Below are positions 31,841 through 43,799 of a stretch of 64,000 nucleotides of DNA, in pieces. Origin of the DNA: Microglena sp. YARC. Its lineage: Eukaryota; Chlorophyta; Chlorophyceae; Chlamydomonadales; Chlamydomonadaceae. The position numbers and the translations under genes are program-made. The notes under the pieces are model-generated. The model made no database searches, was not told the DNA's origin, and worked only from the letters and a program-made list of their open reading frames with translations. Where the stretch lies: positions 668,385-732,384 of the forward strand of contig CM039462.1 in NCBI GenBank assembly GCA_022414725.1, written 5' to 3'. Numbering within the stretch: the stretch's first letter is position 1; every line of letters begins with the position of its first letter.

Positions 31841-32711
31841 CTCCTGGGCGTTCCGATTATAGTTCGCGGAGACCTCGATGTCCAATGTCAATCTCCCAGA
31901 TCTTATCCCTAATCAACTAAGTCAATGCTCCCAGAGTGTAAGAGGGGGCGGAGAGTACGACGTTGAAAGTCAATGCTAAAAACTTCCGCAATCTATTCCA
32001 CTAATATAAGTATGAATCATGCTGCCCGAGTATAATACGCAAGAACTTCTGGATTTCAATGCGGCTTACCAATCTGCAGCAATAATTACCAATCAACTAT
32101 GTCCACATTGCTCCCGAGTATAATCCGGCAGGACACGGATGTTTTCAACTCGTTTCAAACCTTTATCCGCAATAAATATTACGCCAAATCAACTAGTCTA
32201 AGAGGCTCCCGAGATATATGTCGGGAGAACATCGGGATGTCCAAATGTCAATCTTCCGCAATCTTATCTAATCACTAAGTCAATGCTCCCTGATTATAGT
32301 CGGGAGGACACTGGATGTTCAATGCTCAAAACACTTCGCAATCATTCACTTATCAAGTATGTCAATGCTCCCCTGATATAATCGGCTGGACTCTGATGTC
32401 AGTTGCTTTCAATATTGCAGCAAATTAAACCAATTCAACTATGTCATGCTCCCGAGTATATCGGCAGGACACTGGATGTTCAACTCCTTCAATCTTAGCG
32501 CAAGTTATCATTTACCAATCAGCGTATTGTCAATAGCTCCCGGGAGTATAGTTCGGGGAGGACAATCGGTATGTGCCAATTGTTCAACTCTTCCGCAATC
32601 TTACTAATCAATCTAAGTCAAACATGCTGCCAATTCATATGTCGGGATTGGTTGACACTGGGATCGTTTCAATGCTCAAAACTTCCCGGCAATCATTCAC
32701 TTATCAAGTAT
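31841..32711 (+). repeat. Second palindrome-containing minisatellite
   Basis: About ten units of roughly 80-90 bp with TCAATGCTCCCGAGTATAAT followed by CGGGAGGACACTGGATGTTC and CTTCCGCAATCTTA-type blocks. It shares the palindrome but not the remaining unit with the first array. It runs into the assembly gap. Confidence 0.75.
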
Positions 32712-33711
32712 NNNNNNNNNNNNNNNNNNNNNNNNNNNNNNNNNNNNNNNNNNNNNNNNNNNNNNNNNNNNNNNNNNNNNNNNNNNNNNNNNNNNNNNNN
32801 NNNNNNNNNNNNNNNNNNNNNNNNNNNNNNNNNNNNNNNNNNNNNNNNNNNNNNNNNNNNNNNNNNNNNNNNNNNNNNNNNNNNNNNNNNNNNNNNNNNN
32901 NNNNNNNNNNNNNNNNNNNNNNNNNNNNNNNNNNNNNNNNNNNNNNNNNNNNNNNNNNNNNNNNNNNNNNNNNNNNNNNNNNNNNNNNNNNNNNNNNNNN
33001 NNNNNNNNNNNNNNNNNNNNNNNNNNNNNNNNNNNNNNNNNNNNNNNNNNNNNNNNNNNNNNNNNNNNNNNNNNNNNNNNNNNNNNNNNNNNNNNNNNNN
33101 NNNNNNNNNNNNNNNNNNNNNNNNNNNNNNNNNNNNNNNNNNNNNNNNNNNNNNNNNNNNNNNNNNNNNNNNNNNNNNNNNNNNNNNNNNNNNNNNNNNN
33201 NNNNNNNNNNNNNNNNNNNNNNNNNNNNNNNNNNNNNNNNNNNNNNNNNNNNNNNNNNNNNNNNNNNNNNNNNNNNNNNNNNNNNNNNNNNNNNNNNNNN
33301 NNNNNNNNNNNNNNNNNNNNNNNNNNNNNNNNNNNNNNNNNNNNNNNNNNNNNNNNNNNNNNNNNNNNNNNNNNNNNNNNNNNNNNNNNNNNNNNNNNNN
33401 NNNNNNNNNNNNNNNNNNNNNNNNNNNNNNNNNNNNNNNNNNNNNNNNNNNNNNNNNNNNNNNNNNNNNNNNNNNNNNNNNNNNNNNNNNNNNNNNNNNN
33501 NNNNNNNNNNNNNNNNNNNNNNNNNNNNNNNNNNNNNNNNNNNNNNNNNNNNNNNNNNNNNNNNNNNNNNNNNNNNNNNNNNNNNNNNNNNNNNNNNNNN
33601 NNNNNNNNNNNNNNNNNNNNNNNNNNNNNNNNNNNNNNNNNNNNNNNNNNNNNNNNNNNNNNNNNNNNNNNNNNNNNNNNNNNNNNNNNNNNNNNNNNNN
33701 NNNNNNNNNNN
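32712..33711. other. Assembly gap (1000 N)
   Basis: Exactly 1000 N. A round number points to a scaffolding placeholder of unknown true size, close to the symmetry axis of the inverted duplication. Confidence 0.98.
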
Positions 33712-34660
33712 ACCTGTAATTCATTATCAGTAAAACATGCCGATGATGATCTGTAGTGTACAAAGTTTAGCAATTTATTTGCTTCCGTAATCGTCGCTGT
33801 ATCCCAGGACGCCCCGAGAGGAGGGTCTCACAAACAACCATTCCAAGCCAACCATCTCCAACCAACCATCACGTCCAACCAACGATCCCAACAAACCATT
33901 CAACGCAATCAATAGAAAATAGGTATGTGAAAGCCTACAACGTCGCAGACAACGGCATTTACGGGTTGCAAAAACATTGATTATAACAAGGTTGTACCAA
34001 ATATCTCTGTTAACGGAAGATTAGTTTCCAGACGCCTAAGAATAACAATACGGATAATTACACACTGCGTAACATCAATCCACGGCGATCGATAAGAGTT
34101 CTCTGCGCTCTAACGATAACGACGACTCGGATGAGGTCTTAGATTTGGGCCAACTCGTGCCGCAAAAGGGGAATGGGAGAGGAGAAGGTGCCGTCCCTCA
34201 ACAAGTTCACTGCGATGGCGAGAGTGCGATGGCAGCGAGAGGTGGTACTGACGAGCAGAACGTAACCAATGTAAATCGTATCAAGTTGGGAATAAGTGGA
34301 GTTTAAGTGGTGTGGTGACAAGGATGAAGCGACGAGCTGGTGTGAGACTATTTAAAAGATGGGGACTGGGTTAGCTACGGGGGTCTTGCTGCTGGGAAAT
34401 GTTGTCTGGTGGTTACGCATCTAAACGGCCCACTTACACGAAAACTACCGCCTCTTGGAAAATTTGAATGTAAATGTGGGCCATTGCCAATGTCTGCCGT
34501 AGACGGGGCATGCATTACCACAGGGAGATCATCAACACTTTCCAAGGCGCGAAGGGATCATCTCACAAATTACAACAGATTAACCCCACGACATATCTGC
34601 CTCAGACACAAACAAGAGGTGTCCGCAGAGACTGAAATAACCATCGCCTAAACTACAGCA
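33712..34660. other. Spacer, no supported gene
   Basis: An AACCAACCAT-rich stretch at 33,832-33,905, then mixed sequence. A plus-strand frame 34,409-34,651 (KFECKCGPLPMSAVDGAC) is the only protein-like piece and is unrecognised. Confidence 0.35.
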
Positions 34661-34860
34661 GAATTGTCAGCGAGCGACCCTCCCTTGGCTAGCACACAAA
34701 CGAACACTTGTCCGCCATGAATGAAGATAACACCGCTAAACACCAGCAGGAATTGTCAGCGACGACCTCCCTTACTAGGACACAAAAAACTTAGTCTCGC
34801 GAATGAATGAAAATCCAGTGCCTCAATAAATCGGAATTGTCAGAGACTAAAGCGCAGGCA
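34660..34860 (+). repeat. Diverged ~80-bp tandem repeat
   Basis: About 2.5 units beginning GGAATTGTCAGCGA and containing CTCCCTT..CTAG.ACACAAA and GAATGAATGAA. No coding signal. Confidence 0.5.
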
Positions 34861-35875
34861 AAGGCATTGGCAAAAGCACAGGCAAGGCACAGGCACAGGT
34901 CACATTCGCAGTCTCTTGCAAATGCAGAGCGCTGGCGCGTGCAAATGCATCAAATTGCAGATGCGCCATGTGCGTGCAGCACAGGCACTTTCGCAGTCGC
35001 GTGCAAATGCAGAGGCTGCTGAAGCGTGTAAATGCATCAACTGCCAGAGGCGCTGGCGCGTGCCAGCACGAGGTGTCATTCGCAGTCGCTTGCAAGCAGA
35101 GCGCTGAAGCGTGCAGAACAGGCACATGCGCGCTCGCATGAAATGCCAGCAAAGCGCTGGCGCGTGCAGAGGGCTGGCGCGTGCAAATGCACAGGCGCGT
35201 GCAGCAAGGCAGCTGCACAGCGCGTGCAAAGCACAGGCAGATGCGCAGGCGCAGCGCGTGCAAGGGGCGAGCAGAGGCACATGCGCGTGAAAGGGCCGCA
35301 AATGCAGAAGCACAAAGCGCGGCCCACGGGCGCGCAGAAGCACAAGCCCCCGCGTGCACGGGCGGCGGCAGATTGCGCTGCGCGGTGCAAAGGCACAAGC
35401 AGAGTTCAGGCGCGCGACAGCTGAGGGCGCAGGCGCGTGCAGCACGACAGCACAAGGCCACAAGCACTTGGCGCGTCCAAGGCACAGGCAGAGGCTCAGG
35501 CGCGCGCACAGGCAGAGCGCAGGCCGCTGCGCACAGGCAGAGCTCAGGCGCACTTGCACACTAAGGCAGAGGCGCAGGCGCGCGCACAGGCAGAGGCGCA
35601 GGCGCGCGCACAGGCAGAGGCTCAGGCGCGCGCACAGGCAGAGGCGCAGGCGCGCGCACAGGCAGAGGCTCAGGCGCGCGCACAGGCCGCGTGATAAGGC
35701 AGAGGCGCGTGCCAAGGGCACAGGCAGAGGCGCGTGCAGCAAAGGCACAGGCAGGCGCAGGCGCGTGCAAGCACAGCAGAGGCGCAGCGCGCGCGCAAGG
35801 GCACAGGCAGAGGCGCAGTGCGCGCGCACAGGCAGAGGCGCAGGCGCGCGCTTCAGCACAGGTTGCGTGAATCAC
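34860..35875 (+). repeat. GC-rich minisatellite (GCACAGGCAGAGGC)
   Basis: One kilobase of degenerate 12-bp-based repeats. The regular core, 35,575-35,690, has a 24-bp period (GCACAGGCAGAGGCGCAGGC plus CGCG). Long frames in all phases are a by-product of the repeat (Ala-Gln-Ala-Arg, or Cys/Leu/Pro-rich on the other strand) and I do not call them genes. Confidence 0.75.
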
Positions 35876-35959
35876 AGTTGAGGCGAGCCAAAGGCACAGC
35901 AGAAATAGAAAACCGTGGGAGTACTGGTACGTGCAAGAAGGTGCAAGATCGCCAGGTAG

Positions 35960-36170
35960 GTTACACCGCCAAGGTGTGTGCCGTACACGAAGCGCGTTTC
36001 ATTTAAGTATTCCGTTGACGTTATTTGTGGAGTAAACATTGTGTACAGGACACACCCGGAGTGTGGCCGCGAAATGTGGTGTCTACAACAATATGCGTTT
36101 TAAATAAACAAATTGCAAGATGTTAACGAGAATATCGTGTTTCTTTTTTAGATCACGTTCATTTGTCGGT
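35960..36170. repeat. Composite copy of the GGTGTG-hairpin repeat
   Basis: GGTTACACCGCCAAGGTGTG, TACACGAAGCG and TTTCATTTAAGTATTCCG are followed by GTGGTGTCTACAACAATA and ACAAATTGCAAGATG..GAGAATATCGTG blocks otherwise found at 58,670-58,700 and 17,150-17,190. So members of the family recombine. Confidence 0.5.
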
Positions 36171-36228
36171 ACGATTATTTTCATGTTTATCTTATTGTTC
36201 CACTGACTGTATTCAACATTTTGCCATC

Positions 36229-36588
36229 ATGAGTACAATCGAATCTAAATCCGGATCGAATAAGCATTCAATTCAGGTAGCGACATACATTCGCCTCGTC
36301 CTCCTCCTAATAATAATCCTAATAATAATGTTGTTGTATCCAAACATGACGAGGGGCCGACACATCATTGCTCTTTTTTTTTTTTTTTATGACGAGAGAA
36401 TGAGCAAGAACAACAAAATAAATCCGCGCCGACAGTGTTCGCCTATTCAATCGTTGTGCAGCCGAAGTCGTGGCATGCTTCTTCTCCACATATTGGGTCG
36501 TTATCCCCATACACCATGGTGCAACGGCAGCCACGTTGTCCATAATGAGTCTCTAGCGACACCGCCCGCATCTCCGGGGGGCACCTGA
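36229..36588 (+). CDS. Small membrane protein, probably interrupted
   Basis: ATG 36229 opens MSTIESKSGSNKHSIQVATY followed by a strong membrane helix (LVLLLIIILIIMLLYP). A run of fifteen T at 36,375-36,390 makes the following frame unreliable, so only the first ~50 residues are trustworthy. TTATTGTTCCACTGACTG lies just upstream. No counterpart seen in arm 1. Confidence 0.35.
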   Translation: MSTIESKSGSNKHSIQVATYIRLVLLLIIILIIMLLYPNMTRGRHIIALFFFFYDERMSKNNKINPRRQCSPIQSLCSRSRGMLLLHILGRYPHTPWCNGSHVVHNESLATPPASPGGT

Positions 36589-37300
36589 ATCCTTGCGTCA
36601 CATGGGTTTTCACGTTGATGGGGTACACGCACCCGCACGAGGCAGATCCTCTACGCGTGTATCGCAGTACGTTGGATGCGTCTTAGGCGCAATGTACCTC
36701 TCGCTCATGATCCCGGCAGGCCCGTCAAGCACAGCGTGGGGGGACCTGGCTTAGGATGCTTCTCGCCAAGCGAAGGGATCACAGACAGGCGCGTGCTGCG
36801 CTATCGAAAGGGGAGGACTCGGAACGTTCGTGTTCACAGCTGTGGCGTGCTTCGCGGTCGTGGGCTACACTCAAAAACAAGCACAACGGCGTTACGGTAC
36901 GCTTTACACCATCGGTCCTATCATGATCGGGACTGGCTCTCCTTGCACCAGCCCTTGCCATAGGACCGCTCCACCGGCGCAGTGGTGCAATGAATCCTGC
37001 CGCGTGTTTGGCAAGTCCGACGGTCTTCAACGAGGGCGCAGGATGCAAGGGAGAGTTCCTGGGCGTGTGTTATACGTGGGAGCCGAGATTGGCTCGGCGC
37101 CACGTTGTCCGCGATATGCTGCTACCTGCTTCTCAGGTGCATGTGCAGAGGTTCCTTGGTACCCGTACAGTGTGAAGAAGGTTATACGGCGCATCGTGAA
37201 GCCGCAAGACACCCACCCTTTGTAACGTACTCATTGGTGCGGGAAGATTGAGAACCGCAATTCCTCTCGTAAACCCCTAAACCACAGGTCACCACAGCCA
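36589..37300. other. Broken Cys-rich coding region at inner edge of arm 2
   Basis: Several overlapping frames with many Cys residues: minus-strand CRCTMVYGDNDPICGEEACH upstream at 36,450-36,600 and plus-strand WYPYSVKKVIRRIVKPQ at 37,150-37,205. The latter matches arm 1 around 23,640-23,700; the rest has no arm 1 partner. The arm breakpoint therefore falls inside a gene-like segment. Product unknown. Confidence 0.3.
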
Positions 37301-37309
37301 ATAAATGGG

Positions 37310-37370
37310 TTGACAAACTTAATCAATCATCAATCAATCAATCAATCAATCAATTCAACTCTAATCAATC
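37310..37370 (-). repeat. AATC simple repeat
   Basis: ATCAATCAATCAATCAATC tract, the counterpart of the GATT tract at 23,478-23,500 but longer. A (TC)n tract at 37,650-37,688 similarly mirrors the (GA)n tract of arm 1. Confidence 0.85.
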
Positions 37371-37655
37371 ATGAGTCACCGACACCATTTCACCATTCCG
37401 CCGCTCTGACACCGCATGAGGAATGGCGGCGGATATCATTAAAATCCAACACATTCACGCGTTAGCAGAGCTGAGAAACGGCGCTGTTGATCATCTTGCA
37501 AGAGCGAATCTACGGAAAACATGCACGACCATCTTGAACAAGATTGCCGAATGCGAAAGACTCAAGACGAAGAAGATGTAGATGATATTGATACAATCCA
37601 CGCTGTAGTTAATCTGATTGATGGGACACAACGCTCCACATTATTGTAAACATAT

Positions 37656-37691
<36 letters not shown>

Positions 37692-37705
37692 ACAACATCT
37701 CGACG

Positions 37706-37872
37706 TAATGGGCGTTCCAGACTCCCGGCTTTTTACTGGTTGCGAAACATGGTATGGATCGCGAATTGTGATTTCCTCTGGGCTGATATCTCAAGCTAGC
37801 GAGTCTTTCTGGAGGCTTCTAAATTCTGAGTAGACATTTTCAAAAAATCGCCGGGATGCGCAACGCCCATTA
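37706..37872 (+). mobile_element. MITE-like hairpin element (arm 2)
   Basis: Mirror of 22,966-23,122, bounded by TAATGGGCGTTC and AACGCCCATTA with both end repeats present. Shared by both arms, so it predates the duplication. Confidence 0.75.
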
Positions 37873-37913
37873 CATCTCAAAAATTTGTAGGGATCCCTGT
37901 GAGAGAACGCTTT

Positions 37914-38338
37914 TTAATTTTCGTCCCTTTTCATAACATGTAATGAACATTCCATGTTCGACGGGCATGTTCGTGCATACCGTGCACAAGTCATTGATTT
38001 ACACACTGACAATTTGGGTCTCCTTATTGGATATGTTGTTCAGTGATTCAATGAAGGTGCGCGCCACCGATTTTTCTTACGCTCTTTCTGACTGTGTTCT
38101 GAATGCGCTTGCGGGATACTTGAACTACATGAATCTTCGATGCAACCTCTCACACCCTTCATTTCCGTCCCCACAAAACTCTGATGGCCATCTTTGTTAA
38201 GGTTGTGATTGAAAACATCGCTCTAAGGAGGGCATCCCGTTAAACGTTTAATTCGCGACAGTGCGAAATACAATCTCGGAGGAGCAAGGGGCGAAGATCT
38301 TACACATCCACTCTTTTCGCTCTGCAAATATTAAACAT
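37914..38338 (-). pseudogene. Small unknown helical protein, broken copy
   Basis: Counterpart of 22,547-22,927. Pieces of the protein can be followed on the minus strand (CERVK-like start at 38,338, LGVSLLD-coded middle on shifted frames, GDEN-like end at 37,914), but there are many indels. Given the overall noise of 37-44 kb, sequencing error is as likely as decay. Confidence 0.45.
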
Positions 38339-38743
38339 TTTGTGCTTGATTACAAATAACTTACTTACTTTACTGACCGCGAATATATTTTAGTGCAATC
38401 GTTCTGCCCGCGAGTCAATGATCAGTCACTGAGCTGGTGGCTGATCCTTGTCGGAACACACATTGCGGACAATCTTTATCTGGCCAGACAGCCTCTCTCC
38501 GTATTTTCCAAGTTCTTCATCAGAACACACGATATGCAGCAGGTTGATTACAATGTTAAAAAGTTCACGAACAACAACTACTTAAGTGCTTACTCGCACA
38601 TTTACGATAACAACATATTTTGATTGAAAGTTGATACGTAATCGTGTTGAAAATTAAAAAGGCATATACATATTCACACTATATTGCATATCCACAGTGG
38701 AGCGCCAAGAGCTACCATGGGTAATCCACTTCACAACAGCAAC

Positions 38744-41570
38744 ATGATGCAAGCGCGCGGAACCCATCTCGCCGCAACTGCTGAGCAGGCGCTTCACCGG
38801 TTTCTATCCCAGCGCCGTGTACATAAAGGGCGACCGAATTCACACACACCGGCATGGAGAGGAAGACGCTCGTGCGCCTTCAGTGCAGGATCATACTACA
38901 TATCCGCATCCGACCAGGAAGATTTCCACCGTCTGTCTACCGTGAAGCAGTAAATGCAGGCGCACCGCGATCTCGTCGCCTCACAGAGAAGCACCGCCAC
39001 AATCGGGGACCGCGTCGTCATTAGACCTAGACCTGAGACTTGAATTTCGGGATGTATTGGAGGCGGCGAGGCTTCCCTGACAAGTCCATAGTGGACATTC
39101 GCTTCATTGGCACCTCAGATATGCAAAATATACCTTCAACGCATCGAGAAATTTGTCGACGCTCCGCGCATCCGTTTCTTTGTCATGTCCTTAATCCCAG
39201 ATCCCCAAGGCTCCTATCCTTCAAGAGCGGCGTGTCTAACAGGACGGACTGCAACCATCATCTCCGCACATCGTGACCCCGCACCGAGTGCAGTTTACCT
39301 CCTCAGGACAGAAGGCTCCTAGATGACCTATCGCCCTGTTCTCCACACACATCCCTGGCTTTGTTATCGCGCATCGAGAATGCTCGTGGACGAGGCAGTC
39401 ATCGAAAAGACACAACTGGATGATGTACGGAAGTCGAAAACCTGGTGCCCACGCCGTAACACCGTGGCACAGCGTGCTAGAGTGGGACTCCGTCTCCTCA
39501 CTAGCGGAGGTTCCCATATAGCGGAAGCACGAACAACATCTCTCAGACATACTCTCTATCCGGAACAAGTACACCCGAGAGCGAGCTAAGAGAAGAATAG
39601 TCTTGATGAGGTGACTTGTATTCTCACGAACACGAGAACATACGCAACAGAATGCGAGAGACGATCCAGAATGTAGCATGCAGGAAGACGATGTAGGAAC
39701 AAACCACCGTCTCCGCCGATGAGTTCCCTTCGCATTCTCCAGATTGTTGTGATGATGCTTTCTCCAGCTCGCTAAGCCGACTGCTACAACGAGTGGTCCG
39801 CGTAGGTTGTTCGCTGCGCCAATATAGATCATCGCCTACCTATTCAGACAAGTGGGAGGAATTCAGCCAACAGTCGCCAAAGAGTATGTGAACACCGAGT
39901 GCGCTCGTTTGTGGAACAAGATGCGCACAGGCGGCTCACTCGGGATAAGGCCACACTACATATGTGGGCGAAACACGACAACCCCAGGCGTACCTGAACC
40001 TTATCCGCAATGATCTACACTCGCGTTACATCCATGCAGAGCTCGAACGGGACGCATTTATGACGTCGCTCGCGTGGTGCACCACACAGTGTATCGCTAT
40101 GATTACGTGTGCGCTGTCCATCAAGATGCGCATCTGGTACGAGTTCAGGGAAACCATCGATTGGCACGAGACAGATTCCGCATACACTCTACGCGGCAAG
40201 ATCAGCACCGAAGTGGTCAGCGAATACACCCGCGCTACCATGAACATTCAATCCATGTCCCTGACGGTTTGATGTAGTCTGAGCCAGAAAAGGTTGATCG
40301 AGCTGGCTCACAAACCTCACCGCCGTACTATCCCTGCAGTTGAAAAGACCGCTTTCAAAGGACAACGTGATGCGCGAAGTGCTGTGAGTTGTTCCAGGCA
40401 ATGGTCGAGAAGTTCTGCGTACCTCCTGGTGACAGCAACTGCTCTCTGGTGGGGTTCTGAGAACGGGAGTGTACGACTTGGAGCGTTTCGAGTTCCGTGA
40501 CGGTCGTCCTGACGACTACATTTCCTTCTCGACGGTTGTGCGTACACCCCATTTCCATCGCGACCACCCAGTGGTCGCCGAAATAAAACAAGTTCTTCGC
40601 CCAGACGCACCCACGCATGAGTGACGTGCGCACGAGGCGGGAGCGTAACCTTCTAAGGACGCTCGCGGATTGTCTCTCAGGGCACCATCCGGTAACGGGT
40701 AGCGCGATGATGACGTGTGACAGAAGCGGATCGAACGGCAAGTCCATCACGATCTCTCCTCATGGAAAAGTTCGCTTGGGGACTATTGCTGCAAGTTCCC
40801 TGTCACTCTCCTTATACGCGCCAAGAGAGCGGCTAGCAACGCAGCCACTTCCGAAATCGCTAGGCCAAAAGGCAGGCCGGTTCGGCGTGCTGCAGGAGCC
40901 ATGCGAGAACGAGCACCTGAACATCCGACTAATGAAAGATAAGTTGTCGGGAGGAGATAACCATTCAGGTCAGGGAGTTGTACAAGCCCCCGTTTGAGTG
41001 GGAAGCCGCAATTTAAGTTGTTTCTACAGTGCAACCATTTACCTTCGGTTCCTTCGGACGACGGAGGCACGGGCGACGCATACGCGTGATAGAGTTTCAA
41101 GTCCAAGTTCGTGCCCAAGCCATCCCCGGACCACCCTAACGAGTTCCCCATGGACCTTGAACTATCGTCAAAGTTGGAGCATTGGAAGGAGCACTTCGTA
41201 TCGATGCCTGAATAAAACACAGTACACGGCCACGTTCGGGGCAGCGCTCGAGAGAGCCTGAGCCTGTCATGGCGTTTACTCACCAGTACCAGCGCGACAA
41301 CGATCACCTTGCCCGATTTCGTGACAAGTGTTGTAGAGAGAAGTCGAAGAAGACACGGTATCGGCGGAAACGCTCACGCTCGACGCAGCATTCGACGAGT
41401 GGAAGATATGGAACAAGGCCGAGTCGGATGGTATCACGGGGGCAACCAAGATCCGGAGAGGCGCGATGAACAAGTACCTCGACCAGGCGCTGAGGACAAA
41501 AGGAATTCGTGTCAAGGGGGTAGGAATTGTTTACGAGGGGTTCCGGTTGATCGAACCAGAGTTACGTTGA
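38744..41570 (+). CDS. D5-type primase-helicase, heavily frameshifted copy
   Basis: Mirror of 19,477-22,164. Recognisable pieces include FVDAPRIRFFVMS (primase), the PriCT-2 stretch around 39,830-40,010, RSGSNGKSITIS (Walker A, about 40,727-40,755) and the C-terminal REIE-type tail ending ELR at 41,567. There are over a dozen frame breaks and small duplicated insertions, unlike the substitution pattern expected of a drifting pseudogene. I treat the breaks as mostly read error, but cannot exclude a dead copy. Confidence 0.6.
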
Positions 41571-42368
41571 TATTTGCCATCTTGAGGAGGCATAATAGAC
41601 ATTGAAGGTGGTATTCCGAACGGGTATCGAGTAAGCGCATCATACGAAGAGGGGCCGTTTTTAGAAATGGATTGTTGTGTTGTATCACCATTGTCGCTTA
41701 ATGTGAGTCGCCGCGCCCCCGCGCCCACGCCCACGCCCGCGCCTATTCTCATTCTCATTCTCACTCGCACTATCACTGTCACTATCATTGTTGCGGGTGC
41801 GGTCACTGTTTTTGCGGTCATTGCTGTCGCTTTCACTATCGTTGTTGTTGTCACGGTTATTCTTGCTTTTTAGGGTTAGGGAATCCGGATCAAACATAGC
41901 TCGGCGTTTCATATTGTAGACCGCTGATGGTATGAACGGTTTGCGTGACACAGATTCTTCTTCATTTCGCTTGATCGATGCGTCATCTATATTGTTGTCT
42001 ACTTCACGACGTTTAAGATCTTCGCGTTTCTGAGGACTCCTCACTCCCTGTTCTTTCGCGTTCGCGTTCGCGTTCGCGCGTTCGGCGTTTTCGCGCGTTT
42101 GTTTTTCGAGTTCGCGTTTGTTTTCGCGTTCGAGTTTCGTTTTTGTTTTCGAGTTCGCGTTTGTTTGTTTTCGCGTTTGTTTTCGCGGGTTCGCGTTTGT
42201 TTTCGCGTTCGACGCGTTCGCGTTAGCGTTCTCGTAAGCGTTAATCTCGTTTCGTTAGCGTTTGCGTTCAGGGGGGAGTTCGCACTCGGAGAACGCTTCA
42301 CAAAACATAGATCGTAAACCGAATAAACCTGATACCACGATTATCAACACAGGAATTGTACTCGCCAT
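41531..42368 (-). CDS. Low-complexity membrane protein, arm 2 copy
   Basis: Counterpart of 18,682-19,518: same membrane start, a differently arranged hexamer tract (42,055-42,240), then EDLKRREVDNNIDDASIKRN in one open frame and SGSINRNPS at the end. It again overlaps the D5 3' end. The hexamer tract is where the two arms differ most. Confidence 0.45.
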
Positions 42369-42404
42369 TTTGTATTTAAAACGGATCACTAAAAAATATT
42401 CGGA

Positions 42405-43124
42405 TCAACTCCGGCATCCGGTTACAACGCGGTACTATAATAAGAGATATGATGGCATCTTTCTTCATTGAGGCAATAGCAGTTGCTGTGTCACACCAGG
42501 GTGTTCGTACTAGAAAGAAGTCTTCTAAGCTCGTCGACACGCATAGACTTGAGTTTACCCTCGTTCAAATTAACTGGGGTCGAAGAGATTCACTATCACC
42601 CTCAATAGGTACTATTTCAGTCTGTTGTGGAAAGGTAGTAGCGGAACCAGTATCGGGTACTAATTAGTACCATCAGCATCAACATCACCAACATCAGTAT
42701 CCGTGATGACACAAGAAGTTTGTGGGGGTATAATTTACAGAATGGTCCTCGATGCATGGTGATAAATTGGAGGTAATGATCGTCCGACAATGTCGATCAT
42801 ATTGTCTACCTCGTCATCTTCATTGTCATCGGTATTATTCTTCCCCGGAGTCGGAATCGTCTTCCACATTTACGCGACTTACCGTCACCCTTCTTCAAGA
42901 CAATAACGTGATTAGTATTGTTACAAGTCTCATTACCATCGGGCGCATTCTGGCGCAACTTAGAACTCACCAAAGACAGACACTCCAATCGAACCATCTC
43001 GATACGCTTTTGCATCTTTGTGTGGATGTCCGATATAGACATGAACACATACAACGCCGTGCACACGGCCAGGCAAGCTGTGAGAACGCTCCAAGGGATA
43101 CGTGTTACCAATTGTCAGTGCCAT
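42405..43124 (-). CDS. Membrane protein with acidic linker and SAP-like end, arm 2
   Basis: Counterpart of 17,928-18,645, starting MALT..VTRIPWSVLTACL at 43,124. The stop in the first frame near the GTTTGTGGGGGTATAATT stretch (about 42,720) is the same as in arm 1, while other indels (for example near 42,870) are private. Confidence 0.5.
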
Positions 43125-43321
43125 TGAAAAGACTTTAACATGTCCTTACAAATACAAAATCAACGAACGATTGACCGCGCAACCCGTTTTCCTAGAAATG
43201 AAACCGTAAACGATAATGAGACGTTTTCATTTATTGATTTGCGTTCGCACATGTATCACGTCGTCACTACACTCGGTGGAACAGTAAAATGAAAAAGACT
43301 CAATAAAGTTTCTGCATTGTT

Positions 43322-43742
43322 TCAATTATTTCTCTTGGTCTTGAAGAATTTTGGGTCTTGAAGAAGCTTTGGGTCTGACGAAGCTGACGAAAGCCTTGGT
43401 CCTGACGAAGCCTTTCGGTCCTGACGAAGCCTTGGGTTCCTGACGAAGCCTTGGTTCTGCTGACGAAGCCTTGTTCCTGTTCCTGACGAAGCCTTGGTTC
43501 CTGACGAAGCCTTGTTCGCGGATTTTTCGTTTGATTTATAAGTCTTTTTTGACTTTGTAGACGACTTTGTTGGCGTCGTCTTGGAGATACTTTTGGTGGA
43601 ACGAGTAAACAACATCTTTTTTTCGGGCTTTTTTGGTGAAAATATCGTTTACAATGGCTTAACTCCTTCTCTAGCACCTAGCATTAAAAAGGGGCACTAT
43701 GAATTTTTGAAATTCAGTTGCAATTATTCCTGCTTCCAACAT
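43322..43742 (-). CDS. Basic Lys/Ser repeat protein, arm 2 copy
   Basis: Counterpart of 17,330-17,731 starting at ATG 43742. The N-terminal and KSTKSKKTYKS-type regions survive, but the 18-bp array is irregular (mixed KASSGT, GTRLRQ and SDPK readings), consistent with errors or unequal exchange in a tandem repeat. Confidence 0.45.
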
Positions 43743-43799
43743 TGGAATGGTTCCGTTAATAAACTTAACGGAACATAAAAAAAAAACTGAAACATACCA

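Noticed and set aside
32571..33773. Long frames crossing the gap
   Set aside because: They consist of N and have no sequence content.
34847..35881. Long Ala/Gln/Arg or Cys/Leu/Pro frames in the GC-rich array
   Set aside because: All phases are open because the repeat lacks stop codons; there is no start context, domain or conservation.
41868..41885. Telomere-like TTTAGGGTTAGGG
   Set aside because: Only two units, and they lie inside a gene region with a non-telomeric counterpart in arm 1.
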